DNA from: Ardenticatenales bacterium
GTDB lineage: Bacteria; Chloroflexota; Anaerolineae; Ardenticatenales; Ardenticatenaceae
DNA: 5,931 nucleotides
Assembly (NCBI GenBank): GCA_013812995.1
Contig: JACCSL010000169.1
Coordinates: forward strand, 1 to 5,931
Direction of reading: 5' to 3'
The first letter of the stretch is position 1. The number at the start of each line of letters is the position of its first letter. Shown here one piece after another: positions 1-5,803 of this stretch. Both the position numbers and the translations under genes were made by a program. Under the pieces are notes generated by a model, which was given only the letters and a program-made list of their open reading frames with translations, was not told where the DNA came from and did not search any database.

Positions 1-631
1 TGATAATGGCCTCGTCCTCCGGCACGACACCAATGAGGGGAATGGCCAGCACCTCCAGCACATCCTCCACACTCAGCATCTCCCCCCGCTTGACCATCTC
101 TGGCTTGACACGGTTGAGGATGAGCATGGGTGATCCCTTCTCTGCTGCCTCTACCAGCCCAATGATGCGATCCGCATCACGGACGGCACTCATCTCGGGG
201 GTGGTTACCACGATGATGCGGTCGGCCCCGGCAATGGCATTCTGAAAGCCCTGCTCGATCCCGGCAGGAGAGTCTACGAGAATAAAGTCGAACGCAGGAC
301 GGAGCGCGTCGCAGATCTGCATCATCTGTGCAGGGGTGACCGCGCTCTTGTCGCGTGTCTGAGCAGCGGGGAGCAGGTGTAGCTCTGGAAAGCGTTTGTC
401 ACGCACCAGCGCCTGCTTCAGCCGAGCGCGCCCCTCGACCACATCCACGATGTCATAGACAATGCGATTCTCCAGTCCCAGCACCAGGTCGAGGTTGCGT
501 AAGCCTATATCGGCGTCGATCACGACCACCTTTTTCTGGTGTAGCGCCAATGCGGTACCGAGGTTGGCGGTGGTGGTCGTCTTTCCGACCCCCCCTTTCC
601 CCGATGTTATCGTGATCACCTCTCCGGCCAT
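1..631 (-). CDS. minD: Septum site-determining ATPase MinD (C-terminus outside the window)
   Basis: MinD is a membrane-associated P-loop ATPase that positions the division septum, normally with MinC as the FtsZ inhibitor and MinE or DivIVA/MinJ as the spatial cue. The visible part is 210 residues, out of a usual 260-270. A deviant Walker A motif, GKGGVGKTT, occupies residues 11-19 with the signature lysine K12 and the P-loop K17. The MinD-specific segment DADIGLRNLD is at 39-48, LPAAQTRDK at 87-95, the Walker B-type DSPAGIE at 120-126, PEMSAVRDADRI at 145-156 and GEMLSVEDVLE at 183-193. These distinguish MinD from ParA/Soj. The ATG at 629-631 follows GAGGAG at about 6 nt. The C-terminal amphipathic membrane-targeting helix would lie beyond the left edge. 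No minC lies upstream; the preceding gene is prs, 109 nt away, so MinD is probably transcribed from its own promoter, with some read-through possible. Identification is very secure. Confidence 0.96.
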   Translation of the reverse strand, partial: MAGEVITITSGKGGVGKTTTTANLGTALALHQKKVVVIDADIGLRNLDLVLGLENRIVYDIVDVVEGRARLKQALVRDKRFPELHLLPAAQTRDKSAVTPAQMMQICDALRPAFDFILVDSPAGIEQGFQNAIAGADRIIVVTTPEMSAVRDADRIIGLVEAAEKGSPMLILNRVKPEMVKRGEMLSVEDVLEVLAIPLIGVVPEDEAII

Positions 632-672
632 TCAAGCTCCTCGCCCGTCAAACATCTTGTGAATTTCGTAGC

Positions 673-701
673 ATCGTAGCCCAAAAAGGGGGGGAAGACA
701 A
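673..701 (-). promoter_or_regulatory. Candidate sigma-70-type promoter for minD
   Basis: On the minus strand TTGTCT (696-701) is followed after exactly 17 nt by TACGAT (673-678). Each hexamer matches 4 of 6 consensus positions. The spacer carries a C7-T5 tract. Transcription would start near 666, giving a leader of about 35 nt before the minD ATG. The placement inside the prs-minD gap supports it, but hexamer matches this weak also occur by chance. Confidence 0.35.
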
Positions 702-737
702 GTTCAGTTTGAAGCTTAGTAGCAGTCAGTTGAAGAA

Positions 738-751
738 ACCTCAAACGAGGT
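738..751 (-). terminator. Weak hairpin overlapping the prs stop codon
   Basis: Read on the minus strand, ACCTC-GTTT-GAGGT forms a 5-bp stem with a 4-nt loop, spanning the last prs codons and the TGA, followed by TTCTTC. The stem is short and the downstream tract is interrupted by C, so this is at best a weak intrinsic terminator or a 3'-end stabilising hairpin. Confidence 0.2.
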
Positions 752-1691
752 CACGAATGAGGTCACTGACCGAGATCCCATAGTGAATCCGGTTGATGAC
801 CTCGCCGAGCATGGGGGCGACGGAGACTACCTCGACGCCGGGTGTCTGCGACGGCAGCGGAATCGAATCGGTGATAACGACTCGCTCAATGGGGCTGGCA
901 TGGAGTCGCTCGATGGCACCCTCGGCAAAGACGCCGTGGGTTGCCACCGCCAGGACCCGCTCGGCTCCCTGCGCCAAAAGCAACTCCGCCGCTGCAATCA
1001 GTGTGTTCCCCGTCGAGATCAGGTCGTCCACGAGCAGGGCACATTTCCCCTGCACCTCCCCCACCATCCCCTGCACCGAGACCTCATCCGGTTTGGGGCG
1101 ATCCTTGAAGAGAATGGCCAAAGGCTTTCCCCCCATGACCTGCTGAAAACGGTCCGCGCGGCGCACCGCGCCCACATCGGGTGCGACGACGACGATATCC
1201 GGAAGATGCATCTTCATAACATGGCGAACAAGGAGGGGAACCGCTGATAGATGATCCATCGGAATATCGAAGAATCCCTCGATGGCGGGCGCGGAGAGAT
1301 CCAGCGTCAGGATGCGGTCCGCGCCCGCCACTGTCAGCAGGTTCGCCACCAACTTGGCGCTGATGGGCTCGCGTCCGTACGTCTTTTTCTCCTGGCGCGC
1401 ATAGCCATAGTAGGGAATCACCGCCGTGATCCGCCCTGCGGAGGCGCGGCGCGCGGCGTCGATCATTACCAGCAACTCCATGAGATTCTGGTTGACGGAG
1501 GGAGAGGTAGGCTGGATGAGAAACACATCGGTTCCTCGCACATCGTCCTTGATCTCCACCTGGGTCTCGCCGTCGCGGAACTGGCGCACGACCATCTCGC
1601 CCAGGGGCCGCCCCACCTGCTGGGCGATGCCCCTGGCCAGCGCGGGGTGGGCATTGCCCGTAAAGATGGCTATCCGTTCAAATTGGGGCAT
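741..1691 (-). CDS. prs: Ribose-phosphate pyrophosphokinase (PRPP synthetase), divergent active site
   Basis: The family transfers pyrophosphate from ATP to ribose-5-phosphate, making PRPP for purine, pyrimidine, His, Trp and NAD synthesis in the cytosol. At 316 residues it has the standard bacterial length and both phosphoribosyltransferase-type folds. The N-terminal half is canonical: FRDGE at 38-42 (ATP-base contacts), a long match to the SP-VN-NLMELL-MIDA block at 63-79, YGYARQEKK at 95-103 and REPISAKLVANLL at 107-119. The PRPP/ribose-5-P loop VDDLISTGNT is at 221-230 and THGVF at 251-255. Two regions deviate from the usual pattern: the D-L-H-A-x-Q-I-Q-G-F-F motif reads DLSAPAIEGFF (131-141), with serine 133 in place of the ATP-binding histidine, and the KRR flexible loop reads FKDRP (195-199). 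AGGAGG lies 5 nt before the ATG and starts immediately after the stop of the upstream membrane-protein gene, so translation is probably coupled. The family is certain; full catalytic activity is not. Confidence 0.95.
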   Translation of the reverse strand: MPQFERIAIFTGNAHPALARGIAQQVGRPLGEMVVRQFRDGETQVEIKDDVRGTDVFLIQPTSPSVNQNLMELLVMIDAARRASAGRITAVIPYYGYARQEKKTYGREPISAKLVANLLTVAGADRILTLDLSAPAIEGFFDIPMDHLSAVPLLVRHVMKMHLPDIVVVAPDVGAVRRADRFQQVMGGKPLAILFKDRPKPDEVSVQGMVGEVQGKCALLVDDLISTGNTLIAAAELLLAQGAERVLAVATHGVFAEGAIERLHASPIERVVITDSIPLPSQTPGVEVVSVAPMLGEVINRIHYGISVSDLIRDLV

Positions 1692-1703
1692 GGTTTCCTC
1701 CTA

Positions 1704-2498
1704 TCACCAGGATATGATCACCCATAACCAGGGTAGCATACAGATCAGGACACCTAGGCGGGGCCAGCGCCGCAAAAGCAGCGCCCCTGTTACAGCCAGC
1801 GTCGGCAAACTGACATAGAGAGAAAGAAGCGGCGTGGCAATCGCTGCCGGGATGGGGTCTCGCTCCCGCCAGCCATACAGAAGCAAGAGCAGACCCACAG
1901 GGATACTATAGGGGAAGAGCAGCGCGCCAACATTCCACCCTCCGCCCCGCGCCGCCGCCGCCCGCTCCAGCCACTCCGGCCAGAGCAACGTAGAGAGCAC
2001 GACGAGGACGAGGGGGAGTAGAGCGTGCCACCACCCATCGCGCCGCAGGATGGGGAGGGCGGACAAGGCGGCCGCCTGCGGTTTGACCATCAGCAGGAGC
2101 AGCGCCCCGCTACCGGGGAGGAGCGCACCGAGCCCCGAGATCGCATCCAGGTTGCCATTCATCAGAAGAATTAGCGCTGGGGGGGAGAAGATCAGGACGA
2201 TAGTCTTCCACAGGCTGCGCCCGGTAAGCAGGTAGAAGGCGATGATTGTCAGGGCGCGTACCAGGGCGGCTGCCAGGAGCTGCGGACCGAGCGCCAGGGG
2301 GAGGAAGAGAACCACAGCCCAGGGGGTAAAGATGCGATACCAGCCATCGCCCATGCGCTCCAGGGGGATGCTGTAGGGCTCCGGCCAGGCGCGGGCGGCG
2401 TCATAGAACTGCGGCACATCCGGGGCCTTGGCCGGGATGAGGGCCATTGCCAGGGCCAACAGCAGGATGCCCCCCCACTCCCGCGCCCTCTGGTTCAT
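1704..2498 (-). CDS. Polytopic membrane protein, GT87/DUF2029-like glycosyltransferase (tentative)
   Basis: This is a very hydrophobic 264-residue protein with roughly eight or nine predicted membrane spans (about 8-22, 60-77, 79-95, 98-115, 122-138, 158-173, 192-208, 216-232 and 247-263). The first outside loop contains D27-VPQFYDAARAWPEPY and then FTPWAVVLFLPLALGP. This recalls the Asp-containing loop and the following 'Y-PP...P' segment of GT-C fold GT87 (polyprenyl-phosphate-sugar dependent mannosyltransferase) proteins, as do GN at 115-116 and KP at 139-140. It is much shorter than the usual ~400 residues of GT87, and no catalytic assignment is possible from motifs alone. The ATG at 2496-2498 was chosen because GAGG lies 8 nt upstream and the first membrane helix follows at once. 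A TTG 23 codons upstream has no ribosome-binding site. It ends 12 nt before prs, so the two form an operon. It could instead be an unrelated hypothetical membrane protein. Confidence 0.8.
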   Translation of the reverse strand: MNQRAREWGGILLLALAMALIPAKAPDVPQFYDAARAWPEPYSIPLERMGDGWYRIFTPWAVVLFLPLALGPQLLAAALVRALTIIAFYLLTGRSLWKTIVLIFSPPALILLMNGNLDAISGLGALLPGSGALLLLMVKPQAAALSALPILRRDGWWHALLPLVLVVLSTLLWPEWLERAAAARGGGWNVGALLFPYSIPVGLLLLLYGWRERDPIPAAIATPLLSLYVSLPTLAVTGALLLRRWPRLGVLICMLPWLWVIISW

Positions 2499-2506
2499 CA
2501 AAGCTG

Positions 2507-2510
2507 CCTC
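2507..2510 (-). promoter_or_regulatory. Ribosome-binding site that decides the membrane-protein start
   Basis: GAGG on the minus strand sits 8 nt before the ATG at 2498. The alternative TTG at 2567 is preceded only by CACCTCACTACC, which has no purine-rich Shine-Dalgarno. This favours the shorter, 264-residue protein. Confidence 0.55.
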
Positions 2511-2561
2511 AGAGGATAATCGGCAATCTTCAACTCTTGGCTCTTGCTCATCAGGTGCTTC

Positions 2562-2599
2562 AATCAAGGTAGTGAGGTGGAGAGAGAAAGCCCTTGATT
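2562..2599 (-). repeat. 8-bp perfect inverted repeat in the 5' region of the membrane-protein/prs operon
   Basis: AATCAAGG (2562-2569) and CCTTGATT (2592-2599) are perfect reverse complements separated by 22 nt. There is no downstream T tract on either strand, so it does not look like a terminator. One arm overlaps the candidate -10 box at 2597-2602, which would suit an operator or a leader hairpin. The arms are short enough that chance is not excluded. Confidence 0.3.
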
Positions 2600-2625
2600 A
2601 TTGTAGATTGTGAGAATGGCGACAA
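2597..2625 (-). promoter_or_regulatory. Candidate sigma-70-type promoter for the membrane protein-prs operon
   Basis: Minus-strand TTGTCG (2620-2625, 4/6 to consensus) and AATAAT (2597-2602, 5/6) are separated by 17 nt. It lies in the 139-nt gap after the FAD oxidoreductase, in locally AT-rich sequence, and would give a leader of roughly 90 nt before the ATG at 2498. No experimental or comparative support is available from the sequence alone. Confidence 0.35.
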
Positions 2626-2637
2626 CTCTTGATGACC

Positions 2638-4170
2638 TCATTCGGCACGCCGGCTCCGCCGGAGCAGGGCCTGGCGCACCCGCCACCAGCCATGGGCGAC
2701 CTTGCCCGCGAACCACTCCGGCTCCGGGTGCGGGAGTAGCGGCCACGGCTCCAGCCCAAGCACCGAGAGGAGCGCATTGGCGGCCGCAATGCCCGTGACG
2801 GTGGCGCGCTCCAGGTAGAGGGCGGGAGCCGGGTGATAGACCCAATCGCCACAGGCAAAGAGCCCCGGCCAGGGTGTCTCGATGCCGAGATGAGGGTCGC
2901 CCACGCTGAAAAGAGTATGAGTGGGCGCATTGCGCAGCAAGACCTGGTGCATCAGATGGCCACGCAATTCGGGGAAGGCGCGGTAGGTATCGGTGATGAC
3001 CCGCGCCAAGAGCAGCGCGTCGGGCTGGGCCAGCAACTCGGGCGGCCCGTAGATGTGCATCTCGATGGCGCTGCCGCCTGTGGCGCGGCTCCATTCCTTG
3101 TAGGCAGACTGAAGGCGATGGAGCCAGAAGAAATTGTCCACCACGAAGTCGCCGCTGTAGATGCCAGCCTCAGCTCCGGCGCGGGGCTGCTGGTCAAACC
3201 AGAGGCGGATGATGGCCGTTGGAACCCCCGTGGGAAAGTAGAGCGTTTCCGCGATCTCCGCTGTGGTCACACTGCTGCACAACAGTGCTTTGGCTGAGGG
3301 TGCATCCAGCGCCAGGAGCAGGAGAGGCGCAGCCACACGCTGCGCCTCTCCCTGCTCTGTCTCGTAGCTGACCTCCCAGCCCGCAGCGGTGTGCTCTACC
3401 TGCGTGGCGCGACAGCCCATACGAATCTCACAGCCCAGGTTCTGGACTACCTGGGCCAACGGCTCGGAGACGGAGGTTCCCCCAGAGTTAGGAAGATAGG
3501 AAAAATTCCAGGCGTCACGGCGCAGCAGAGTGTAGAAGCGCAGAAAGGCGATGAACCCTGCGGCGGGAATCTCCTCGGGGTGCGCGGCCAGGGCATTGCG
3601 GGCCAGCCCGGCGAAGAGGCTGCGCACGTTCGGCGACCAGCCCTCGGTAAAATCGGCCAGGGTCATACCAGAGAGCGCCTTTCGCTCGGCCAGCGGATCA
3701 ATGGACATGGCACTGAAGAGGCTCCCGGCGATGCGCGGCAACGCGGCGAAGTCGCGCAGGGTAATCATGTTGAGAAAGCGAATCCGGGTAAAAAGATGCA
3801 GGTAGTGAAAGGGAGCAGGCACCATACTGTAGCGGATGGCACTGCCAATGTCGGCTCGCTGGATTTTCTTTCCTCGTCCCATAATCCAACTCTCTTCCAG
3901 CGCCACGACCAGTTCCGGTAAGATACCATGCCGCGCCAGGGCCGCTTTGAAATTAAGGTAGGGGGACCAGATACCGTGGACCCCGTGCTCGCCGGGGAAG
4001 GACCAGCGTCTACCCTGGTGCTCGATCTCGACTGAGGCACCGCCCTTGAGCCGCCCGCCAATCCATTGAGGGTCTGCCTCCAGCAGAAGAGGCGTAACGC
4101 CCCGCTCCGCTAGGTGCATCGCTGCCATTAGCCCGGCAATGCCGCCCCCCAAAACAAGAACTTGTTGCAT
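2638..4170 (-). CDS. FAD-dependent oxidoreductase, CrtU/phytoene-desaturase-like (amine oxidase fold)
   Basis: This 510-residue protein begins at once with a Rossmann dinucleotide-binding fold: LVLGGGIAGLMAA at 5-17, with an acidic E32 at the end of the second strand (LLLEAD), then the IGGRL motif at 37-41. The EHGVHGIWSPYLNF stretch at 61-74 and the C-terminal FAD-contacting segment FACGDWVYHPAPALYLERA at 438-456, followed by TGIAAANALL, are typical of carotenoid-type oxidoreductases such as isorenieratene synthase and other CrtI/CrtU relatives. The substrate cannot be read from the sequence, and no other carotenoid gene is nearby. No signal peptide or clear membrane anchor is visible. The ATG at 4168-4170 was chosen because the dinucleotide motif starts five residues in; the ribosome-binding site (AGG, 7 nt upstream) is weak. 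It is divergent to the CNB-HAMP gene across a 330-nt gap and co-directional with the downstream membrane protein, 139 nt away. The fold is sure; the reaction is unknown. Confidence 0.85.
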   Translation of the reverse strand: MQQVLVLGGGIAGLMAAMHLAERGVTPLLLEADPQWIGGRLKGGASVEIEHQGRRWSFPGEHGVHGIWSPYLNFKAALARHGILPELVVALEESWIMGRGKKIQRADIGSAIRYSMVPAPFHYLHLFTRIRFLNMITLRDFAALPRIAGSLFSAMSIDPLAERKALSGMTLADFTEGWSPNVRSLFAGLARNALAAHPEEIPAAGFIAFLRFYTLLRRDAWNFSYLPNSGGTSVSEPLAQVVQNLGCEIRMGCRATQVEHTAAGWEVSYETEQGEAQRVAAPLLLLALDAPSAKALLCSSVTTAEIAETLYFPTGVPTAIIRLWFDQQPRAGAEAGIYSGDFVVDNFFWLHRLQSAYKEWSRATGGSAIEMHIYGPPELLAQPDALLLARVITDTYRAFPELRGHLMHQVLLRNAPTHTLFSVGDPHLGIETPWPGLFACGDWVYHPAPALYLERATVTGIAAANALLSVLGLEPWPLLPHPEPEWFAGKVAHGWWRVRQALLRRSRRAE

Positions 4171-4286
4171 AAATTTGCCTGCTACACCCTTTCTACGCGC
4201 GTGGTGCCACGGTTAAGATTGGCCTAAAATTTGCACACAACTACAGAAAGGCACAATATCAAAGAAGTTCATAGTGAAATATTGCT
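4171..4286. other. AT-richer divergent intergenic segment upstream of the FAD oxidoreductase
   Basis: No gene is visible here. The segment should hold the minus-strand promoter of the FAD oxidoreductase, but I see no convincing -35/-10 pair. It contains CGTGG-TG-CCACG (4200-4211), an interrupted palindrome about 30 nt before the oxidoreductase start that could be an operator, and the octamer AAATTTGC twice (4171-4178 and 4227-4234). Both may be chance. Confidence 0.3.
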
Positions 4287-4463
4287 GGTTCTGCTGGAAT
4301 TTGTGGTTGAGTCATGGCTCTGCGCGATGGCCCTCTCCCCGGCCTTCGGCCGCCCCTCTCCCCATTTCGAGGAGAGGGGACACTGAGCGAAGCGAAGGGG
4401 GGTGAGGGCTCGCATGGCACGCGTCTCCTCTTCCAAACTACAAATTCCCTCAGAAGCAGAAAC
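4287..4463. mobile_element. MITE-like element of about 177 bp with imperfect inverted termini and internal hairpins
   Basis: The ends are imperfect inverted repeats. The left end reads GGTTCTGCT then GGAATTTGTGGTT (4287-4308); the reverse complement of the right end reads GTTTCTGCT, a 4-nt insertion, then GGGAATTTGTAGTT. Further in, GCCCTCTCCCC (4330-4340) pairs with GGGGTGAGGGC (4399-4409) with one mismatch. Inside that are two smaller hairpins: GGCC-TTC-GGCC (4341-4351) and CCCCTCTCC with GGAGAGGGG (4353-4361 and 4371-4379, 9-nt loop). The right 65 nt recur in inverted orientation at the right edge of the window. There is no coding capacity. No flanking target duplication is convincing: ATTG occurs near both ends but is not adjacent to the left terminus. 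It may be a non-autonomous transposon relic or a structured dispersed intergenic repeat. Confidence 0.55.
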
Positions 4464-4468
4464 ATTGA

Positions 4469-4480
4469 CCTGCTAGCAGG
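4469..4480. promoter_or_regulatory. Perfect 12-bp palindrome upstream of the CNB-HAMP gene
   Basis: CCTGCTAGCAGG is its own reverse complement and ends 20 nt before the ATG at 4501. It lies between the end of the MITE-like element and the ribosome-binding site, where an operator would be expected. The adjacent TTGACC (4465-4470) resembles a -35 box, but no -10 follows at 16-18 nt. The encoded protein lacks a DNA-binding domain, so it is not an obvious autoregulator. Confidence 0.35.
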
Positions 4481-4500
4481 ATGGGAGTGTCAGGAACGGA

Positions 4501-5151
4501 ATGGATCTCAATGAGAAACTTGTTGTTCTACGCGGTGTTAGCCTTTTCTCCGAAGTGCCAGAGCGAGAAATGACCGAGGTGGCAGCCCTCCTTGAGGAAA
4601 TGACGTTCAAGGCAGGCGAGAGAATCTTTGAGGAGGGGGACCGGGGATACTGTATGTACATTATCGCCTCGGGTCGAATCCGAATCCACAACGGGGAGCA
4701 CACACTAAATTTTCTGGGCAAGCGGGATGTCTTTGGCGAGATGGCAGCCCTCGTACCAGAGCCCCGCATCGCGACGGCAACTGCCATAGAAGATACGGTG
4801 CTCCTGCAACTCTATCAGCATCCTCTCTACAAACTGATGGAGGAGCACATCAAGGTTGTACGCGGTATCATCAGCGTGCTCTGCCGCCACCTCCGGGCGC
4901 GCGTTCGCGAGTTGGCCGAGGATGCCCTGTATCGGCAGGAGCTACACCGCCTGACGGAGGCGGTGACTGCGCTCGAAACCGGGACGTTCGACCCGAAGAA
5001 ACTCAACGACCTGGCGCTGCGCAACGATGAGCTGGGCCAGGTAACCCAGAGCTTTCAGCGCATGATTTCTGCTGTACAAACTCGCGAGCAGCGGCTGACA
5101 GCAGAGGTAGAGATGCTCCGCCAGGAGGTCAAGCGGCTCAAGGAGGGCTGA
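4501..5151 (+). CDS. Cyclic nucleotide-binding protein with HAMP-like and coiled-coil tail, no HTH
   Basis: The N-terminal part (about residues 14-125) is a CRP/PKA-type cyclic nucleotide-binding domain: L15-F16 entry helix, KAGERIFEEGDRGYCMYIIASGRIRI at 37-62 and the phosphate-binding cassette FGEMAAL then PEPRIATATA (78-95). E80 and R89 are the residues that contact the ribose 2'-OH and the cyclic phosphate in cAMP/cGMP-binding members, so ligand binding is plausible. No helix-turn-helix follows. A long helix (about 117-157) instead leads to LTEAVTALETGTFDP and NDELGQVTQSFQRMISAV (151-192), which matches the HAMP pattern, including the D-E-L-G at 176-179, and ends in a charged heptad-like coiled coil to residue 216. 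No membrane span is visible, although HAMP usually follows one. AGGA lies about 6 nt before the ATG. It is probably a dimeric cytosolic second-messenger sensor acting through a partner; no kinase, cyclase or channel gene is in the window to suggest which. The domain call is firm; the role is inferred. Confidence 0.9.
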   Translation: MDLNEKLVVLRGVSLFSEVPEREMTEVAALLEEMTFKAGERIFEEGDRGYCMYIIASGRIRIHNGEHTLNFLGKRDVFGEMAALVPEPRIATATAIEDTVLLQLYQHPLYKLMEEHIKVVRGIISVLCRHLRARVRELAEDALYRQELHRLTEAVTALETGTFDPKKLNDLALRNDELGQVTQSFQRMISAVQTREQRLTAEVEMLRQEVKRLKEG

Positions 5152-5160
5152 GGTGGGAAT

Positions 5161-5787
5161 TTATTCCTCGTCCTCCCAGTCATCCTCCTGGAGCGGGGGT
5201 TCTTCGCCAAAAATAGAGTTTCCTAGCCGCATGTAGCGTGGCCCATCAGATCCCAACTGCGAGCGGATGAGGGCAATAGCGTCTGTCGTGAAGGCGGGAA
5301 CCTCTGGGAGTGAGGTCGGCCCGACCAACTCACCCAGGGCACGGCGCTGGCTCTGGGACCACTCATTGGGGACGCGCGCCAGGGTCAGGTGTGGGTGAAA
5401 CTCGGCGCGCTCGGGCTTGATGCCCAATTTCTTGAGCGCAACCTCCACTGCATTGTAAAGATGCTGGAGGGGCTTTCCGCCCTCCTCGACACCCAGCCAG
5501 AGCACATTGGGACGATGGACATTCGGAAAGACACCGAGATTTTCCAGATGAATGGGGAAAGGTTCCCACTGCTTCGCCACGTCATCCAATGCTTCGACAA
5601 TGGCAGGCAATTGGGAAACCGGCGTTTCGCCCAGAAACTTGACGGTAATGTGGGCATCGAAGGGGTCGGTCCAGCGCAGGTCGCGCATGGGTGGTAAGTG
5701 CTGGAGACAATCCTGCACCTGCCAGAGGGCCTCCCCGATTTCTTCCGGCACCTGGATGGCAATAAAGGTTCGGACGCTCTCGCTCAT
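5161..5787 (-). CDS. thpR: RNA 2',3'-cyclic phosphodiesterase (2'-5' RNA ligase family)
   Basis: ThpR/LigT proteins of the 2H phosphoesterase superfamily hydrolyse RNA 2',3'-cyclic phosphate ends to 2'-phosphates and can join tRNA halves by 2'-5' linkage in vitro; they are cytosolic. The two catalytic H-x-T-x motifs are intact: HITV at 46-49 (in DAHITVKFLG) and HLTL at 133-136 (in FHPHLTLARV). The N-terminal RTFIAIQVPEEI and the internal GVFPNVHRPNVLWLGV (85-100) are also family hallmarks. Length is 208 residues, slightly over the usual 180-190, because of a very acidic tail (EEPPLQEDDWEDEE). The ATG at 5785-5787 was chosen over in-frame upstream starts because AGGAAGGAG lies 5 nt before it and the family homology begins there. 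The upstream frame runs through tandem and dispersed repeats. The gene converges on the CNB-HAMP gene, with stop codons 9 nt apart and no terminator visible between them. Confidence 0.95.
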   Translation of the reverse strand: MSESVRTFIAIQVPEEIGEALWQVQDCLQHLPPMRDLRWTDPFDAHITVKFLGETPVSQLPAIVEALDDVAKQWEPFPIHLENLGVFPNVHRPNVLWLGVEEGGKPLQHLYNAVEVALKKLGIKPERAEFHPHLTLARVPNEWSQSQRRALGELVGPTSLPEVPAFTTDAIALIRSQLGSDGPRYMRLGNSIFGEEPPLQEDDWEDEE

Positions 5788-5792
5788 CGCTG

Positions 5793-5801
5793 CTCCTTCC
5801 T
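5793..5801 (-). promoter_or_regulatory. Strong ribosome-binding site fixing the thpR start
   Basis: AGGAAGGAG on the minus strand sits 5 nt before the ATG at 5787. The open frame continues upstream to the window edge, so this site is what separates the true start from a spurious 48-residue extension. Confidence 0.7.
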
Positions 5802-5803
5802 GA

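Noticed and set aside
632..655. Seven-codon mini-ORF (MFDGRGA) whose stop overlaps the minD start
   Set aside because: It has no ribosome-binding site of its own, and its last codons are simply the minD Shine-Dalgarno region; a chance frame is the simpler reading.
783..1818. Long plus-strand open frames opposite prs
   Set aside because: They lie antisense to an unmistakable Prs coding sequence, have no recognisable domains, and are explained by the codon bias of the real gene.
2499..2567. TTG start adding 23 residues to the membrane protein
   Set aside because: There is no Shine-Dalgarno before the TTG, and the extra residues are polar and charged, unlike the start at the first membrane helix.
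2564..3921. Several open frames of 60-176 codons on both strands over the FAD oxidoreductase
   Set aside because: They overlap a single 510-residue frame with clear FAD motifs throughout; their compositions (Arg/Ala/Pro-rich) are typical of shadow frames.
4171..4234. Direct octamer repeat AAATTTGC at 4171 and 4227
   Set aside because: It is short, AT-rich and not positioned like paired operator sites; chance is sufficient.
4341..4379. GC-rich hairpins as a terminator for the flanking genes
   Set aside because: No gene ends nearby (both flanking genes start here), and no U tract follows the stems on either strand.
4314..4514. Small open frames on both strands across the MITE-like element
   Set aside because: They span hairpins and inverted repeats, lack ribosome-binding sites, and one runs into the start of the CNB-HAMP gene.
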